A stretch of 10,177 bases of DNA, from NCBI GenBank assembly GCA_016840025.1, contig JAEOTF010000244.1, positions 1-10,177 of the forward strand, written 5' to 3'. Position 1 is the stretch's first letter. The number at the start of each line of letters is the position of its first letter. Shown in pieces: positions 1-7,196 of the stretch. Below the pieces are notes generated by a model. That model was given only the letters and a program-made list of their open reading frames with translations. It was not told the origin of the DNA and made no database searches. This DNA comes from Candidatus Hodarchaeota archaeon. GTDB lineage: Archaea > Asgardarchaeota > Heimdallarchaeia > Hodarchaeales > YT1-039. The translations under genes and the position numbers were made by a program.

Positions 1-748
1 CACTTTCCTCCTCGGCAACATCCTCGATTCTCTGTTTGATATCTTCTCTGATATTTAACCTTGTATTTGACTCTAGCACTTTTTCACAGATATCTCTGGC
101 AGATTTAATAAACGAAGTGGAATCTTTTCTTAGGTCATTTTCATCACAGGGAACACCACAATGCCGGGCAAACTTTTCCTTGATTTCCAGTAGGTTTGGA
201 TATAGCGAAGGGGAGAATGATCCAATAAGCTTATTTAACAAAAGGTCCGCCCTATTATGACAGTTAACGGTTGCAGGTAAGAAGCCATGTATAATGAATT
301 TGTGGAACCATTCTTGGATAACTGAAACATCAGTCCATGTCTTTAGTAATCTCTCAAGAAAGGGACCATCGAATCGAAAAAAGTCATTACCATCGTCTAC
401 CCATGGCCACTCATCCGAAAATGTAACAGAACGGATAGTACCTCCAGCGCCTTTAATAGAATCTTGGATATAAGCCATCTCTCCAGGAAACACGATTATG
501 ATAAGCGATCCCTCTCTTTTGGAAGTTAATCCGTCAGGATAAATCCATCCTTTTTCTTCGCTGGGCGCTTCACTTTTATCAACTACTAGCAAAGATGGAA
601 TTTTCCTGCTTAACAAGTATGCTTGGATCCCCTTGGCAATTCCTTTCTCTAATCCAGGCATTAGAATTCTACATTCTCGGTCTTTTTGCCGTGCGGTTTC
701 GTAATAATCTTCTATGAGTTTCCCTAATATCTTTGAAATCTGGTTCAT
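1..748 (-). CDS. N-terminal part of an unidentified, probably large protein; fourth gene of the methyltransferase operon (DruE candidate), cut by the left edge
   Basis: An open frame of 249 codons reads leftward from the ATG at 748-746 and leaves the window without a stop, so only the N-terminus is seen. The ATG is fixed by an in-frame TGA just upstream (754-752) and lies 18 bases after the previous gene's stop, so the two are probably co-transcribed. No helicase, P-loop or nuclease motif appears in this part. Visible stretches include hydrophobic strands (IPSLLVVDK, SLIIIVFPGE), an aromatic and acidic patch (SDEWPWVDDGNDFFRFDG) and a charged helical end rich in Glu and Lys. By position after a methyltransferase, an ATPase and an unknown protein, it is the candidate for the large DUF1998 helicase DruE of Druantia type II. 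A HerA/FtsK-type DptH-like ATPase is the alternative. The open frame is certain; the identity is inference from gene order. Confidence 0.85.
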   Translation of the reverse strand, partial: MNQISKILGKLIEDYYETARQKDRECRILMPGLEKGIAKGIQAYLLSRKIPSLLVVDKSEAPSEEKGWIYPDGLTSKREGSLIIIVFPGEMAYIQDSIKGAGGTIRSVTFSDEWPWVDDGNDFFRFDGPFLERLLKTWTDVSVIQEWFHKFIIHGFLPATVNCHNRADLLLNKLIGSFSPSLYPNLLEIKEKFARHCGVPCDENDLRKDSTSFIKSARDICEKVLESNTRLNIREDIKQRIEDVAEEES

Positions 749-766
749 TTTTCAAACATTTGCTAG

Positions 767-2326
767 CTAATATGGGCAGACTATTTCGACACTCTCCCCA
801 GCATCTGGGCTTCCTTTCAGCAAGCCGATTCCTTTCAATACTTCAATTAATCTAGGTCTGGCTCCAGCTGCCGAGGAGAAATCTATTCCATATTTATTGA
901 ATTGAGCTTCAACATCGCTGAGCATGAGTTTTCCTTTGCGATGGATCCCCTCCCTTCTTTCCTTTGCTCTATCAGCGAGTATCACAAATGTGGTAATGAG
1001 CAATGGACCAGGGAAAACAATAAATCCTCTGTCAGCTCCCCTGCCTCTAGGTTCAAGAACATAGCTTCCGCCTTCGTCACCTTCAAAATCTTTATATAAA
1101 ACTCGTAAAAATTCATCGTAATTCTTTCCCTGTCCTTTCTTTATAGGATTTCTCCAGGCTAGCCACTCTTCTCCTTCTCTTGTTGCTATTTGTCTAGGAG
1201 TTAAACCACTATAGTCTCGACAAAAATTCTCTTTATTATCTCGAAATATCGTAAGCAATTGATTAATTGTTATTTTGTCAGCACCTATATTAGTCGTAAC
1301 AATTTCTTTGTTCTCCAAAATATTACTTGTTACTTTGTCCAGTCTATATAGGAAAATACTTAGTTCCACCCTTGCTTTCATATAATTCTCTACGTGCTGG
1401 AATACTTCCCTTGTAGGAGTACAAGTTGGGTGAAAGAGACCCAGATTTCTTTTCAAAATTAATTCTATTATATTTTTTTCAGCCTGAATTTTCTCTTCTT
1501 CTAGTGCTTCCATAATCCAGTCACGTAGATAAACTGTGAGCTTCATATGGGCAAGAAGATAAGCAGGAATCGCGATGCGAAGGAAAGACATTAAAATTAG
1601 AAGCCACTGAATTCTCGGCAATTGGCTCTCTAAATTACAAATCTCTAATAAATCTTGATAAATGACTGATGCAAGATTATCATCCTTTCCTCCAGATGTC
1701 CGGAATATTCTTTTTGTTTGATTAACCTTTTGCTTAATCCTTTCAATTGAATCTTCTTCATTAATATCGAACTCAATGTTTCTAATTGGCACTGATAGTA
1801 TTTCTTTGCCATGAACATGTTCACATGAAGCGGAGTTATGCCCAATTAAGGCACGGACTATCAATTCGCTTGATTGGTTTAATTCAAGGTTCCGATCCTT
1901 TCCTGCTCCTTGAAAATATTGTGCCAAAGCGCCACTTAACAGGAAATCCCTTACGACTCTATCACTCCTGCGTCTGAGCCAACCGTGACGAGCTAGACAG
2001 GGATAGGCAGGTGCGTAGAAATCACTTATTCGACTTTGTCTGGTTGCCTTTTTTCTTCCTCGTAAAGAATAAAGTACAGCCTGTTCTCTAGGGGTAAAAA
2101 CCTTGTTCGATTCCGCTTGTTCCGAATCCGGTGCCAATTGGACTTCATTAGCAGAGCCTGAGAATTCTCTAAAAAAGACTTCTCGGAACATCTCCAAAAG
2201 TAGCACTTCTGGAGCAAGGCGCATTCCTGCTGTAGGTACAAACAGGAATCCTTTCTGCACAGCTGGATGAAGCTCGGGCTCATTTATAGTCCCCCGGCTC
2301 GGAATTCTTAGCAAGCTATGATTCAT
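767..2326 (-). CDS. Unknown-function defence-operon protein (DruG-like candidate), 519 aa
   Basis: I do not recognise a catalytic motif in this 519-residue protein. It starts with ATG inside the 3' end of the ATPase gene (11-base overlap), with GGAG about nine bases upstream, a layout typical of translational coupling. The middle (residues about 238-262, IQWLLILMSFLRIAIPAYLL) is strongly hydrophobic. With no flanking transmembrane pattern and no signal peptide, it is more likely a buried helix than a membrane anchor. Residues 264-345 are largely helical and charged. The last 55 residues (DVEAQFNKYGID, then RPRLIEVLKGIGLLKGSPDAGE) look like a small winged-helix-like domain. Position between a P-loop ATPase and a further defence gene suggests a structural or DNA-contacting subunit. 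DruG of Druantia type II is my first guess and a DptG-like subunit the second. The gene is certain; the function is not known. Confidence 0.9.
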   Translation of the reverse strand: MNHSLLRIPSRGTINEPELHPAVQKGFLFVPTAGMRLAPEVLLLEMFREVFFREFSGSANEVQLAPDSEQAESNKVFTPREQAVLYSLRGRKKATRQSRISDFYAPAYPCLARHGWLRRRSDRVVRDFLLSGALAQYFQGAGKDRNLELNQSSELIVRALIGHNSASCEHVHGKEILSVPIRNIEFDINEEDSIERIKQKVNQTKRIFRTSGGKDDNLASVIYQDLLEICNLESQLPRIQWLLILMSFLRIAIPAYLLAHMKLTVYLRDWIMEALEEEKIQAEKNIIELILKRNLGLFHPTCTPTREVFQHVENYMKARVELSIFLYRLDKVTSNILENKEIVTTNIGADKITINQLLTIFRDNKENFCRDYSGLTPRQIATREGEEWLAWRNPIKKGQGKNYDEFLRVLYKDFEGDEGGSYVLEPRGRGADRGFIVFPGPLLITTFVILADRAKERREGIHRKGKLMLSDVEAQFNKYGIDFSSAAGARPRLIEVLKGIGLLKGSPDAGESVEIVCPY

Positions 2327-4301
2327 TAAGTATGACTCCGCCCATATACCTTTTAAGTTGAATTATCGTACCATTAGGACGATTTATAACCAAAGTGATC
2401 TCATCATCTTGGTAAGCATACTTGCTCCTAGAAGCTGCTCTTACTTGCTCATCTCTTGCAGCTTCTATTAACTCCGCAGGAAAGCTCTTTGAAGACATAT
2501 GATAATCAGCCTTTCTTTTCAACCAGACAAATGTCTCTGCACTGATTGGCACCTCTTGCCTTTGTTCTCCAAACCTAATTATGAGCGCTAAGTTTTTACT
2601 TTTAGGATTGGTTTCTATGCGAGGGCGCAAATGATCCCTAGTCCAATCTCCCCTCAAGGAGACATTGTCGGATATGTTGATACCCTCTTCTGCTAAAGGA
2701 TTTAGTAGAACTCGTAGTTGTTCTTCTAAGCTCATAAGCGTCTTACGATCAGTGTCACTTAGATCCTCTTTGTTCTTAAGACCCATTATTTCAAGAATTT
2801 CGTCAAGTTCGTAACCAAAAGCTGTATGGTGTTCAATCATAGAGCCCATTCTTATTGTGAATGAGCTTATCCAGCGTTGAAGCCATCGATACCTCTCCAC
2901 GGCCTCCTCAGAAATTTGTTCAATCTGGTCTTCCAAGAACTTCCACAAGATACAGCACTTCTTTTCCAAGGGGGATACTAAACTTGAATCATGCTTTATT
3001 ATCCTGTCAAGATCGCCAGACCAATTCTCGAGTATTAATCTTGGTAAAGGAAAAGACAAGGGATCAAGTTTTCTAAGTACTCCAGAAGCACTGAACAGTC
3101 TTGTTACTCCTACATCCGTTGAATTTTGATTTTTTTTATCTAAAACACACTTAAGGGCTTTAGTTGCATCGTTTTCTTCTGTGACTCCTTGCGACAATTG
3201 CTTTAGGTATTTTTGTTGTTGTCCAGAAAGCAACATGTCATATTCAAAGCCAGCAGGGGAATAAGAAGAAAAGAGACTCATATACAATCGTCTTGAAAGT
3301 AGGGAGAAAAAGTCATTTTTTTTGATCTTGCTTTGAACCCACTCACAGGTTGTTTTATCATAGTAATCTCTAGGGCATCCTGCTAATAAAAATGATATTA
3401 CAGCAAGAGCCTCCCTGAATGAAATTATCTGTCCCGAAATCATCTCCGCTCTGCGAAGGATCTTTAGGATTACCAAACGCCCTTCGTCTTGGCATAAAGA
3501 TTCCTTATTTAAATAAAAAGGACAATATTCATTAAACTTGCATCTCTTACAGGCATCCCAAAATTGTTCTTGTGTAGCCTTCCTAATGAGTTCTTCAAAA
3601 GTATTATTATTAATTAAAAGACTGTAATTATCTAGATGGCTAGAGGTAACATGAAAGCGCTCAAATACCTTTTTCTTTTTTTCTCCGTCGAATTCTAGTT
3701 CAACGGAAGACTCATCTTCAATCGCACACTTGAGTGCTTTAAACCAGGAATATTTGTTTAATTTACTATCAAGGTAAATGAGCTTATATGCATTTTCGAT
3801 CACACCTCGGTTTGTGCAAACTACTAGCGAAATTCCTCTATTTGAAGCTTCAATAAGAAGATCGATGAGTTGCTTAGGGGGAGACACATCAATAGCGAAT
3901 GGATTTTTTAAAACCGATGCATCTTGAGCAAGCCAAGCGAAAGAAAATTTCTTATCAAGCTCTTTGACTTCTAGAATGTAAGGTATTTGCTTCTCCTTCA
4001 GGTTTTTTGCATCTAATCCTTCTTCCGTGTGAATAACGTAGCCCTTCTCCCAAAGGCTTCGAACAAGTTTTCCTACAGATGCAGACTTACCATTGCCAGG
4101 CGATCCAATAAAAAAATGCCATCGAGCTGTCCTTTCACCTTCGACATTGTGAAGAATTGATTGCTTTAAATCATCAATAACTTTATTTAGATCGGTTTTA
4201 ACTTCGAGTAAGGGAAGTCGATTCCAATTAGAAGGAGCACTTATTGCTTCGCTACCATCCTGCTGTAGCTTCAATAACATCATTAAAAATCCATCATTCA
4301 T
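2316..4301 (-). CDS. P-loop ATPase with four-cysteine cluster (DruF / DptF-like candidate), 661 aa
   Basis: This is a cytoplasmic NTPase subunit of the defence operon. A clear Walker A motif, GSPGNGKS, lies at residues 66-73 after a beta-strand (WHFFI). A hydrophobic strand ending in Asp (SFAWLAQD, D127) is the likely Walker B, and LVVCTNRG (159-166, N164) looks like an AAA+ sensor 1. Four cysteines at 251, 254, 260 and 270 (CX2CX5CX9C) suggest a metal site inserted in the ATPase or its lid. A helix with Arg296 (SFREALAVISFLLAG) follows, resembling AAA+ lid regions. The C-terminal half has no recognised domain. I chose the ATG at 4301-4299 over the in-frame GTG at 4310-4308 because AAGG sits directly against the GTG but nine bases before the ATG. 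A 134-base gap separates it from the methyltransferase, and it overlaps the next gene by 11 bases. Gene order points to DruF; DptF is the alternative. Confidence 0.9.
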   Translation of the reverse strand: MNDGFLMMLLKLQQDGSEAISAPSNWNRLPLLEVKTDLNKVIDDLKQSILHNVEGERTARWHFFIGSPGNGKSASVGKLVRSLWEKGYVIHTEEGLDAKNLKEKQIPYILEVKELDKKFSFAWLAQDASVLKNPFAIDVSPPKQLIDLLIEASNRGISLVVCTNRGVIENAYKLIYLDSKLNKYSWFKALKCAIEDESSVELEFDGEKKKKVFERFHVTSSHLDNYSLLINNNTFEELIRKATQEQFWDACKRCKFNEYCPFYLNKESLCQDEGRLVILKILRRAEMISGQIISFREALAVISFLLAGCPRDYYDKTTCEWVQSKIKKNDFFSLLSRRLYMSLFSSYSPAGFEYDMLLSGQQQKYLKQLSQGVTEENDATKALKCVLDKKNQNSTDVGVTRLFSASGVLRKLDPLSFPLPRLILENWSGDLDRIIKHDSSLVSPLEKKCCILWKFLEDQIEQISEEAVERYRWLQRWISSFTIRMGSMIEHHTAFGYELDEILEIMGLKNKEDLSDTDRKTLMSLEEQLRVLLNPLAEEGINISDNVSLRGDWTRDHLRPRIETNPKSKNLALIIRFGEQRQEVPISAETFVWLKRKADYHMSSKSFPAELIEAARDEQVRAASRSKYAYQDDEITLVINRPNGTIIQLKRYMGGVILNES

Positions 4302-4435
4302 TGGAGCCACCCTTAGAATTTATTGGACTATTCTCGTATTCTCAGGCTCGACACATGAAGTGAATATCGTGCCTTATTTTATCTTTTCGGCATCTAGAAA
4401 AAACGTTTTAAATTTCTACTAACTTCACCACCTAC

Positions 4436-6058
4436 TTATCTCTCTAAGGATATAAAATATTTTTTAATCCTTTCTCCTATTAGCTTGGCTAATAGAGGAG
4501 GAACTGCATTCCCAACCTGTGAATATTGAGGTACTTCATATTTCCTCCTATCACCGCCGGTAGTGGTTTTACTTTTAAAAACAAACCAATCTGGAAACGT
4601 CTGGATTCGGGATATTTCTCTTACAGTCAAAGTTCTTTGAGAATTTCTATCATAATGACAAAAATCGTCAGGGATCGTGAGCTGTGCAAGTGCAGGGAGA
4701 TTTGGATTTAGTGAAAGTTGCTTGAATTTCCTTGTCCTTAATATATCAATTAGTGCCAAAAGATCCTTGATATTTTTTGCTGTCCGATTTTCAATATCAT
4801 AATTCCCTTTACCATCTTCACATAAATAAAAGAGCCTTTTTCTAGCTAAAAAATTAATAGCTGCCTTGTCTAAGTCATTTGTTTCCAAATTTTTTTCCAA
4901 TAACCTGAAATATGATCTCTTGACTTTTTTTGGGCTATTCTCAATAACCTGAAGAAGTTTAAAACGGCTCTTTATTACATTCGAGTGCTGCCTATATTGA
5001 TGGTTTTTCACATAAAACTGGCGTGGACTTTTTACATTCCTAAATGCTTTAAGTAAATATCGGGGATAGTCGTTCAGATCTTTCCAACTTTGGATCTTGT
5101 AATCACCATTTATATATTTAAGGTCATCTATTGCTTCTTTAATAGTAACTGTAGAATTTTTTCTATTAAAAGCTCCAGGAAATAATTCACAATCCCAGTA
5201 TATTTCGTCTTTTTCGTTATTATAAATATTTAGTGTGTTAGGATTCAATAATTTCAGAAAATCATTCCTTTTTGATAATCTGTTAACAATATCATAAAAG
5301 TCCTGGGAGTTCTTTAAGATTTCTCTTGTAGCTTTCCTCAGATATTGTTTCTGCGAATATTTTCTCAATTCATCCTGACGGAAAGCCATCATTATAAACC
5401 TTGGTCTATTTTGAGGAATTCCTAATTTTTTAGTATTCACAATTAAACAAATTGGTATATATCCTTTCAGGGCAAAAAATTTAGCGCCTTCGAACCAGGT
5501 ATAGAATTTATATCCATTACTATCTGTAAAGGGACTCAATATCCCTTCAACGTTTTCAAAGACCACAACCCTTGGCTTTAGAAACGCTGCTATTTCTGCG
5601 AAATGCAATGGGAAATTATTTCTGCTGTCATTTTTATCACGTCTACCGGCCAAGCTAAATGCCTGACATGGTGGTCCTCCAGAAAGAAGATCAATGGACT
5701 TAAATCTAATTTTTTTCAATTTTTTTACTAAATCGCTGATATCTCCTATGATTAATTTATTGTAAATACATGCGTTTTTTATGACATCACTGAATTGTCC
5801 TTCTCGAGCAGCCGCTGGATTTTCTCTTAGCCTTTTCCCTAATTTATCTAATGGAAATTGGCTTGACAACCATAGAGTTCTCTTAGGGGATACATTTATA
5901 TCCGATAGCTCCTCTAAATCTTCATTAAGGATGTTAAATGAGAAGGTTTCACCTGCCATGGGAGATAGTTCATTAGCAAAAAGTAAATCAAATCCTGCAG
6001 CCTTGAGACCAAGAGTGGTACCTCCGCATCCCGCAAACAACTCTACGAAATTGAACAC
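4436..6058 (-). CDS. DNA (cytosine-5-)-methyltransferase, 540 aa (DruM-like candidate)
   Basis: The enzyme transfers a methyl group from S-adenosylmethionine to C5 of cytosine in a specific DNA site. All diagnostic motifs are present in order: motif I VELFAGCGG (5-13), motif IV with catalytic Cys131 in GGPPCQAFS, motif VI FENVEG (167-172), motif VIII QNRPRF (216-221), motif IX REISRIQTFP (480-489) and motif X QVGNAVPP (514-521). At 540 residues it is much longer than compact enzymes such as M.HhaI (327). The extra length is an insert of about 60 residues between motifs II and III (about 42-102) and a long variable, target-recognition region between VIII and IX (about 222-475). The GTG start at 6058-6056 is forced by an in-frame TAG just upstream and by motif I beginning at residue 5. 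No matching endonuclease gene is adjacent, so it probably marks self DNA for the downstream ATPase-containing system. The target sequence cannot be read from the protein. Confidence 0.97.
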   Translation of the reverse strand: MFNFVELFAGCGGTTLGLKAAGFDLLFANELSPMAGETFSFNILNEDLEELSDINVSPKRTLWLSSQFPLDKLGKRLRENPAAAREGQFSDVIKNACIYNKLIIGDISDLVKKLKKIRFKSIDLLSGGPPCQAFSLAGRRDKNDSRNNFPLHFAEIAAFLKPRVVVFENVEGILSPFTDSNGYKFYTWFEGAKFFALKGYIPICLIVNTKKLGIPQNRPRFIMMAFRQDELRKYSQKQYLRKATREILKNSQDFYDIVNRLSKRNDFLKLLNPNTLNIYNNEKDEIYWDCELFPGAFNRKNSTVTIKEAIDDLKYINGDYKIQSWKDLNDYPRYLLKAFRNVKSPRQFYVKNHQYRQHSNVIKSRFKLLQVIENSPKKVKRSYFRLLEKNLETNDLDKAAINFLARKRLFYLCEDGKGNYDIENRTAKNIKDLLALIDILRTRKFKQLSLNPNLPALAQLTIPDDFCHYDRNSQRTLTVREISRIQTFPDWFVFKSKTTTGGDRRKYEVPQYSQVGNAVPPLLAKLIGERIKKYFISLER

Positions 6059-6115
6059 CTATACACGCTTTCCTAAATGTGCATTTAAATTGTATAAAAT
6101 GATTCCATTGCCTAA

Positions 6116-6145
6116 ATTATATATAAATTATTATGAAAGATTCAA
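6116..6145 (-). promoter_or_regulatory. Likely sigma-70-type promoter of the methyltransferase operon
   Basis: On the minus strand TTGAAT (6145-6140) and TATAAT (6121-6116) are 18 bases apart, which puts transcription start about 50 bases before the GTG of the methyltransferase. This is seen by inspection only. The AT-rich background makes chance matches common, but no better candidate exists in this 244-base gap. A nearer SD-like AGGAAA lies about 12 bases before the GTG. Confidence 0.5.
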
Positions 6146-6163
6146 TGTTCTCGCATTTTTAGT

Positions 6164-6201
6164 CCACACCATAAATCCTTGCTGATTACGGCCGGTAACT
6201 T
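6164..6201. repeat. Degenerate repeat, copy A (upstream of the methyltransferase)
   Basis: On the plus strand this copy shows the blocks CCACA, ATAAATCC, TTGCTGA and GCCGG, with five bases between the last two. The same blocks in the same order occur at 6969-7008. Twenty-seven positions match, counting a shared AC inside the spacer, with small indels between blocks. It lies 106 bases upstream of the methyltransferase start, before the promoter. The GC-rich GGCCGG core stands out from the AT-rich surroundings. It may be a regulatory element or the remnant of a duplicated sequence. Confidence 0.5.
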
Positions 6202-6302
6202 TAATTTTTCCTCTATCGGATCTGTATTAAAGAAGGATATTTGGAAGTGTAATTGATCCCAAATCAGACGAGTTTGATAAGAGATTCTGAATAAGAAAAA
6301 CT

Positions 6303-6857
6303 TTACTTTTTCAGCCAACCGAGCTCCTTCTCAATCAGAGATCTTATCCTAGTTGTTACTTGCTCTGGCGCTTTTCTTATGTACTCCTCAGCATCTTCCA
6401 ATTCCTTCTCAGTAAGACTTCTCAAATATTCTATAACGTTCTCCTCATTGAATCCTTTCTCAGTTTTTTCTTCGAAATTAGAAGCAAGATCCGTCCAGAG
6501 TACTGCATCGAGTTCTTTTTTTTCTGTCCATTGACGTATGTGGCCCAAAACCTGAGGTACTACCTGACAATTACTCGAACCATTAGGAATTGAAATAGAA
6601 CCTATTCTTTTTCGACTAGTTCTTTCTCTATCTCGAAGATTTTCTATGGCTTGATCCAATTCCTCAAAGGAGGAGAAGGCCCATAATGTCCGTACATTAT
6701 CAGAATCAGGAAATAAGACTAGTGTCAGACTCCCATCTTCAGATATCCGAGCAAATTCTATCGGTAGAAGTGGACCGTCTGTTTTCCAAGATCCTTTCAC
6801 TTTCAGATTGAGCGGTTTCCAAATCAAGGATCCCCATCCCAATACAGCTATTTCCAT
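6303..6857 (-). CDS. Gamma-glutamylcyclotransferase-like protein (GGCT/AIG2-type fold), 184 aa
   Basis: The N-terminus AVLGWGSLIW (residues 4-13) is the variant of the GGCT substrate-binding loop (YGSN/YGSL in relatives). The segment GPLLPIEFARIS...GSLTLVLFP (28-50), followed by LWAFSSFEELDQAIENLRDRE, is typical of the bacterial branch of this fold. Glu78 in LRDRERT aligns, by pattern, with the catalytic Glu of human GGCT (the QEGV region), so enzymatic activity is plausible. Family members cyclise gamma-glutamyl-amine linkages to release 5-oxoproline. The natural substrate here is unknown. The C-terminal 60 residues are Glu/Lys-rich and helical. The start is the ATG at 6857: a perfect GGAGG sits eight bases before it, and the upstream in-frame TTG (6872) would overlap that site. 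It lies 244 bases upstream of the methyltransferase on the same strand, so it may be its own transcription unit. The family call is fairly secure and the role is unknown. Confidence 0.85.
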   Translation of the reverse strand: MEIAVLGWGSLIWKPLNLKVKGSWKTDGPLLPIEFARISEDGSLTLVLFPDSDNVRTLWAFSSFEELDQAIENLRDRERTSRKRIGSISIPNGSSNCQVVPQVLGHIRQWTEKKELDAVLWTDLASNFEEKTEKGFNEENVIEYLRSLTEKELEDAEEYIRKAPEQVTTRIRSLIEKELGWLKK

Positions 6858-6865
6858 TGATATTT

Positions 6866-6870
6866 CCTCC
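6866..6870 (-). promoter_or_regulatory. Strong Shine-Dalgarno that decides the start of the cyclotransferase-like gene
   Basis: Minus-strand GGAGG is followed by eight bases and then ATG at 6857. An in-frame TTG at 6872 would place this site inside the coding region, so the ATG is preferred, giving 184 rather than 189 residues. Confidence 0.8.
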
Positions 6871-6968
6871 AAGAATCAACAGATGAATTATATATCAATT
6901 TTCAAAACATGATATAATAAAACTCACTCTCTTAGGCCGGTCGGAGAGAGCTCCCATCTTTATGGTTC

Positions 6969-7008
6969 CCACAATAAATCCACCTTTTGCTGACAACTGC
7001 CGGCACTT
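6969..7008. repeat. Degenerate repeat, copy B (upstream of the cyclotransferase-like gene)
   Basis: The blocks CCACA, ATAAATCC, TTGCTGA and GCCGG match copy A in order and orientation. A five-base insertion lies before TTGCTGA and a two-base deletion before ATAAATCC. The copy begins 112 bases upstream of the ATG of the cyclotransferase-like gene, almost the same offset that copy A has from the methyltransferase start (106 bases). Confidence 0.5.
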
Positions 7009-7149
7009 AAAATGCCTGGGATTTCAGATTTCTTTTAATTTCGATTAAATAACAATAAAGTGGCTCAACAGCTTCCTTGATAAAAACAGAGTGCAGATAT
7101 CAGGTTCTAAAATCAAAGCAATGGTACAAAAGCTTCTCGATTTACCCAG

Positions 7150-7178
7150 TTGAATCAAAATATATTCTATTTTATTAT
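7150..7178 (+). promoter_or_regulatory. Likely sigma-70-type promoter of the SIR2 gene
   Basis: TTGAAT (7150-7155) and TATTAT (7173-7178) are separated by exactly 17 bases. Transcription would begin about 30-35 bases before the ATG at 7219, leaving a short leader that contains the SD AAGGA (7204-7208). Confidence 0.55.
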
Positions 7179-7180
7179 TC
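7157..7180. repeat. 24-base direct repeat, copy 1 (SIR2 promoter)
   Basis: This stretch matches 9960-9983 at 21 of 24 positions in the same orientation, including the exact 12-mer ATATATTCTATT (7160-7171) and a shared ATTC at the end. Here it covers the spacer and -10 of the SIR2 promoter. It could be a shared operator or an attachment-site-like repeat flanking the SIR2-DUF6794-integrase segment. Confidence 0.4.
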
Positions 7181-7196
7181 ATTTATAGAATATTCT
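7162..7196. promoter_or_regulatory. Inverted repeats over the SIR2 promoter, operator candidate
   Basis: ATATTCTAT (7162-7170) and its perfect reverse complement ATAGAATAT (7185-7193) flank the presumed -10 with a 14-base spacer. The right arm also forms the 10-base palindrome AGAATATTCT (7187-7196). Three half-sites around the -10 and start point are well placed for a repressor. AT-rich sequence makes such symmetry easier to obtain by chance, so this is a candidate only. Confidence 0.4.

Noticed and set aside
2026..2283. Secondary frames within the 519-aa gene, including one of 85 codons.
   Set aside because: They are alternative-frame shadows of a long overlapping gene with its own SD, and the composition shows no domain.
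4302..4435. Internal promoter for the ATPase gene in the 134-base gap (minus-strand TAAAAT with a T-rich -35 position).
   Set aside because: The -35 match is poor and such hits are frequent in AT-rich DNA. Read-through from the methyltransferase promoter is as likely.
5781..6185. A 134-codon plus-strand open frame opposite the start of the methyltransferase.
   Set aside because: It is antisense to a gene with all C5-methyltransferase motifs, so it is a shadow frame.
6157..6330. Minus-strand open frame of nearly 60 codons between the cyclotransferase-like and methyltransferase genes (ends in WCGLKMREH).
   Set aside because: It has no good start codon or SD, overlaps the end of the neighbouring gene, and shows no recognisable motif. 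It may be a decayed coding remnant but cannot be supported.
6927..6954. GC-rich hairpin (CTCTCT with AGAGAG around GGCCGG) as an intrinsic terminator or structured RNA.
   Set aside because: There is no T-run on either side and the possible -10 of the cyclotransferase gene lies downstream of it, so it need not be transcribed. The alternative pairing GGAG/CTCC shows the fold is not unique.
6164..7008. Integron attC sites flanking the cyclotransferase-like gene as a cassette.
   Set aside because: No GTTRRRY/RYYYAAC core sites or the usual imperfect palindrome are visible in either repeat copy, and the integrase present is phage-type rather than the integron type.
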